From assembly GCF_013520985.1 (NCBI RefSeq), contig NZ_JACDTY010000005.1, positions 62,001 through 126,000 on the forward strand: a stretch of 64,000 nt of DNA, in the 5' to 3' direction. The position numbers and the translations under genes were made by a program. How positions within the stretch are numbered: the stretch's first letter is position 1; every line of letters begins with the position of its first letter. The notes under the pieces were generated by a model. That model had not been told where the DNA came from, did not search any database, and saw nothing but the letters and a program-made list of their open reading frames with translations. Below are positions 61,882 through 64,000 of the stretch, one piece after another. The DNA comes from Mesorhizobium neociceri. GTDB taxonomy: Bacteria; Pseudomonadota; Alphaproteobacteria; Rhizobiales; Rhizobiaceae.

Positions 61882-62958
61882 TTAGCCGCGACGGCTGATG
61901 CGCGTGAAATGGCCCATCTTGCGGCCCGGACGTGCCTCGGCCTTGCCATAGAGATGCAGCATCAGATCGGGCTCGGCGAGCAAGGCAGGCACGCGCAGGA
62001 CGTCGTCGCCGATCAGATTTTCCATGACGCAGTTGGAATGCCGGCCGGGGTTGCCCAGCGGCAGGCCGGCAATGGCGCGGATATGCTGCTCGAATTGCGA
62101 GACGACGCAGGCGGCTTCCGTCCAGTGGCCGGAATTGTGCACGCGCGGCGCTATTTCGTTGGCCAAGAGCGAGCCGTCGGCAAGCACGAAGAACTCGACG
62201 CCGATGACGCCGACATAGTCGAGGGCTGACAGGATCTTTGCCGCCGCCGCTTGTGCGGCGGCTGCGGTCTCCAGCCTGATTGCAGCCGGCAAGGTCGAGG
62301 TATGCAGGATCCCGTCGCGGTGGATATTCTCGGCCGGATCGTAGGCGGCGACCGCGCCGTCCAACCCGCGCGCGGCGATCACCGAAACTTCGCGCTCGAA
62401 GGCAACGAAGGATTCCAAGATCAGCGGCACATTGCCCATGGCCTCGCAGGTGCCGGCAAAGCCGCCAGTCTCCATGTTGCGGAAGACGCGCTGGCCCTTG
62501 CCGTCATAGCCCATGCGGCGGGTCTTCAAGATACCGCTGCCCGAGAACTCTCTCAGCGCTGCGGTCAGTTCGTCGTCATTGTCGACGGTGCGGAAATCCG
62601 CTGTCTTGATCCCGATGCCGTTGAGGAATTGCTTCTCCGCCACCCTGTCCTGGGCGACTTCCAACGCCCTGGGCGGCGGATAGACCGTCACCTTGGCAGC
62701 AAGCGCGCTGGCGGCGGCCACCGGCACATTCTCGAATTCGTAGGTGACAACGGCGCTGGCTGCTGCCAGTTCGGCAAGGGCTGCCGCATCGTCATAGGCC
62801 GCCGTGATCTGGCGGTTGGCCACTTGAGCTGCCGGGCAGGCCGCCTGCGGTTCGAGGATCACGGTGCGGTAGCCGAGCCGGGCCGCCGCCATGGCTAGCA
62901 TGCGCCCGAGCTGGCCGCCGCCGATAATGCCGATGGTCGATCCCGCGGGCAGGCTCAC
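61882..62958 (-). CDS. purK: 5-(Carboxyamino)imidazole ribonucleotide synthase
   Basis: 358 residues, ATP-grasp enzyme that carboxylates AIR with bicarbonate and ATP to give N5-CAIR in purine synthesis. Visible: [20 protein letters not shown] at the N-terminus, [17 protein letters not shown] (ATP-grasp loop), and [16 protein letters not shown] (metal/nucleotide residues). GTG start overlaps the purE stop (GTGA). It is convergent with the LprI-like gene. Confidence 0.95.
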   Translation of the reverse strand: MSLPAGSTIGIIGGGQLGRMLAMAAARLGYRTVILEPQAACPAAQVANRQITAAYDDAAALAELAAASAVVTYEFENVPVAAASALAAKVTVYPPPRALEVAQDRVAEKQFLNGIGIKTADFRTVDNDDELTAALREFSGSGILKTRRMGYDGKGQRVFRNMETGGFAGTCEAMGNVPLILESFVAFEREVSVIAARGLDGAVAAYDPAENIHRDGILHTSTLPAAIRLETAAAAQAAAAKILSALDYVGVIGVEFFVLADGSLLANEIAPRVHNSGHWTEAACVVSQFEQHIRAIAGLPLGNPGRHSNCVMENLIGDDVLRVPALLAEPDLMLHLYGKAEARPGRKMGHFTRISRRG

Positions 62959-63458
62959 GGCGCGTCCGTCGGTTCGGCGGCGACCTTGGCGGTCTGGGCG
63001 GCGCGCCAGGCATCCAGCCGGGCAGCGAGCCGCTCGTCGTTGAGCGCCAGCACGGCGGCGGCGAGAAGGGCTGCATTGGCAGCCCCCGCCTTGCCGATGG
63101 CCAGCGTGCCGACCGGGATACCGGCAGGCATCTGGACGATGGAGAGCAGCGAATCCTGGCCCGACAGCGCCTTCGATTCGACGGGCACACCGAACACCGG
63201 CAGCGGGGTCATCGCCGCGGTCATGCCGGGCAGGTGGGCGGCACCGCCGGCGCCGGCGATGATCACCTTGTAGCCGGCCGCCTTGGCGCCCTTGGCGAAA
63301 TCATAGAGCCGGTCGGGGGTGCGGTGGGCTGAGACGATCAAGCGCTTGTGCGGGATGCCCAGCGCCTCAAGGGTTTCGGCGGCGTGGCGCATCGTTGCCC
63401 AATCGGACTGGCTGCCCATGATGATGGCGACGTCGGCGCGGTGGTCGGTCAAGCGCAT
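62955..63458 (-). CDS. purE: N5-CAIR mutase
   Basis: 167 residues. [20 protein letters not shown] is the PurE phosphate-binding loop, then [14 protein letters not shown] and [20 protein letters not shown] and [20 protein letters not shown] complete the class-I PurE motif set. It converts N5-CAIR to CAIR, directly coupled to PurK by a four-base overlap. The long frame upstream of 63458 shadows the next gene and is not used. Confidence 0.96.
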   Translation of the reverse strand: MRLTDHRADVAIIMGSQSDWATMRHAAETLEALGIPHKRLIVSAHRTPDRLYDFAKGAKAAGYKVIIAGAGGAAHLPGMTAAMTPLPVFGVPVESKALSGQDSLLSIVQMPAGIPVGTLAIGKAGAANAALLAAAVLALNDERLAARLDAWRAAQTAKVAAEPTDAP

Positions 63459-63547
63459 GCTCCCGGCGGCAAAGGCGCGCCTTAGCGGAATTCGCGCAAA
63501 GCCGCAAGGATAGGTGGCGGCCGACGGCGCGCCGGCCGCCAATCGAA

Positions 63548-64000
63548 CTATACCGCTGCCTTGCGGAAGCGCGCGACGAAATCGTCGAGTTCGGGGCGCT
63601 CCATGTCGGAGATCGCCCAGTAGGAGAAGGCGCCGTCGCTCCAGTGCACCATGGAGAAGCCGCCCGAGGAAACGTCCTTCGGCTCGGTGATACGGCCACC
63701 TTGCTGCGGTTCGGCGATCAGGGTGATCAGATGTTCGCGGTGGCGGTAGACCAGCGCCGGCACCGGCTTGCCGGAGACGACCTCGACCCGGCCGCCGATC
63801 AGTGCGAACCCGTCCGTGGCAAGATCGGGCGCCGGCGGCGACACGCCGATGCGGGCATCGAGCCATGGTTTTACCGTGTGGCGGTCGGACGAGACGATGT
63901 CGATCGGGCTGGCGGCGAGCAGGCTGCGGCGATGGTCGCCGGCGATCTCGGCAGCAATGCTGTCGGAGGCGCTGTTGAACATCACCCATTGCGTGGCGCC
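63548..64000 (-). CDS. Anti-sigma factor-like protein, C-terminal part (cut by window edge)
   Basis: The frame stays open to the edge of the window (the edge codons read [14 protein letters not shown]), so the gene's 5' part, probably with the sigma-binding zinc or membrane domain, lies outside. The visible ~150 residues read [20 protein letters not shown], then [20 protein letters not shown] and [20 protein letters not shown], the usual C-terminus of transmembrane anti-sigma factors. The internal ATG/GTG codons near 63980 are not taken as starts. Confidence 0.65.
   Translation of the reverse strand, partial: GATQWVMFNSASDSIAAEIAGDHRRSLLAASPIDIVSSDRHTVKPWLDARIGVSPPAPDLATDGFALIGGRVEVVSGKPVPALVYRHREHLITLIAEPQQGGRITEPKDVSSGGFSMVHWSDGAFSYWAISDMERPELDDFVARFRKAAV

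Overview
The window looks like a chromosomal segment of a Mesorhizobium-type alphaproteobacterium (Rhizobiales). The clearest marker is the 355-residue cyclic-nucleotide-gated K+ channel at 39090-40157, which I recognise as MloK1 of Mesorhizobium loti. High GC, short GTGA/ATGA operon overlaps, rhizobial palindromic intergenic repeats, RpoH2, CarD, FdxA and the DUF1244/DUF1036/pyk neighbourhood all agree. I see no rRNA, tRNA, CRISPR array, transposase or phage gene.

Layout. 1-6800: uup-type ABC-F ATPase, thiamine pyrophosphokinase (thiN), and divergently a TPP riboswitch controlling thiBPQ (thiamine uptake). 6886-10819: M48 lipoprotein protease and a secreted caspase-like protein with Sel1 repeats. 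10984-20082: heat-shock sigma factor rpoH2, a polar amino acid ABC transporter, then carD, fdxA, an hslR-like S4 protein and a SUV3-like helicase. 20742-23700: phaB, phaA and phaR (polyhydroxybutyrate synthesis and its regulator). 23748-29479: GNAT, rhodanese/FtrA pair, two divergent citrate-synthase paralogues, patatin phospholipase. 29470-33528: TetR regulator and divergent IorAB-type molybdenum hydroxylase with a CxxCH-containing partner. 33718-38400: RND efflux pair and a mini membrane protein (DUF3309).

38529-46530 is the accessory part. It holds a DOPA-dioxygenase-like gene and, 3 kb away, a decayed second copy; the CNG channel divergent from an HD protein with a class-I phosphodiesterase-like metal motif; an EthD-like protein; and then a lower-GC two-gene locus that I read as a Hachiman-type anti-phage system (HamA/DUF1837-like nuclease plus HamB-like SF2 helicase). 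The helicase is split by a frameshift at about 45260, before motifs V and VI.

46709-64000 returns to household genes: a MoaD-like protein with a three-subunit xanthine-dehydrogenase-family enzyme, an NAD-dependent epimerase-like protein/LysR pair, MFS transporter, hisC paralogue, DUF1244, N-formylglutamate amidohydrolase, DUF1036, pyruvate kinase, alpha/beta hydrolase, TPR protein, ribosomal protein L36, LprI-like protein, purE/purK, and the 3' part of an anti-sigma-like gene running off the window.

Repeats are a second theme. There are three copies of a rhizobial mosaic palindrome, a composite inverted element in the thiB-thiP gap with an apparently related pair lying in frame inside the helicase gene, and two loci of heptamer repeats with facing inverted clusters. 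All family assignments come from reading the translated sequence; no database search was run.
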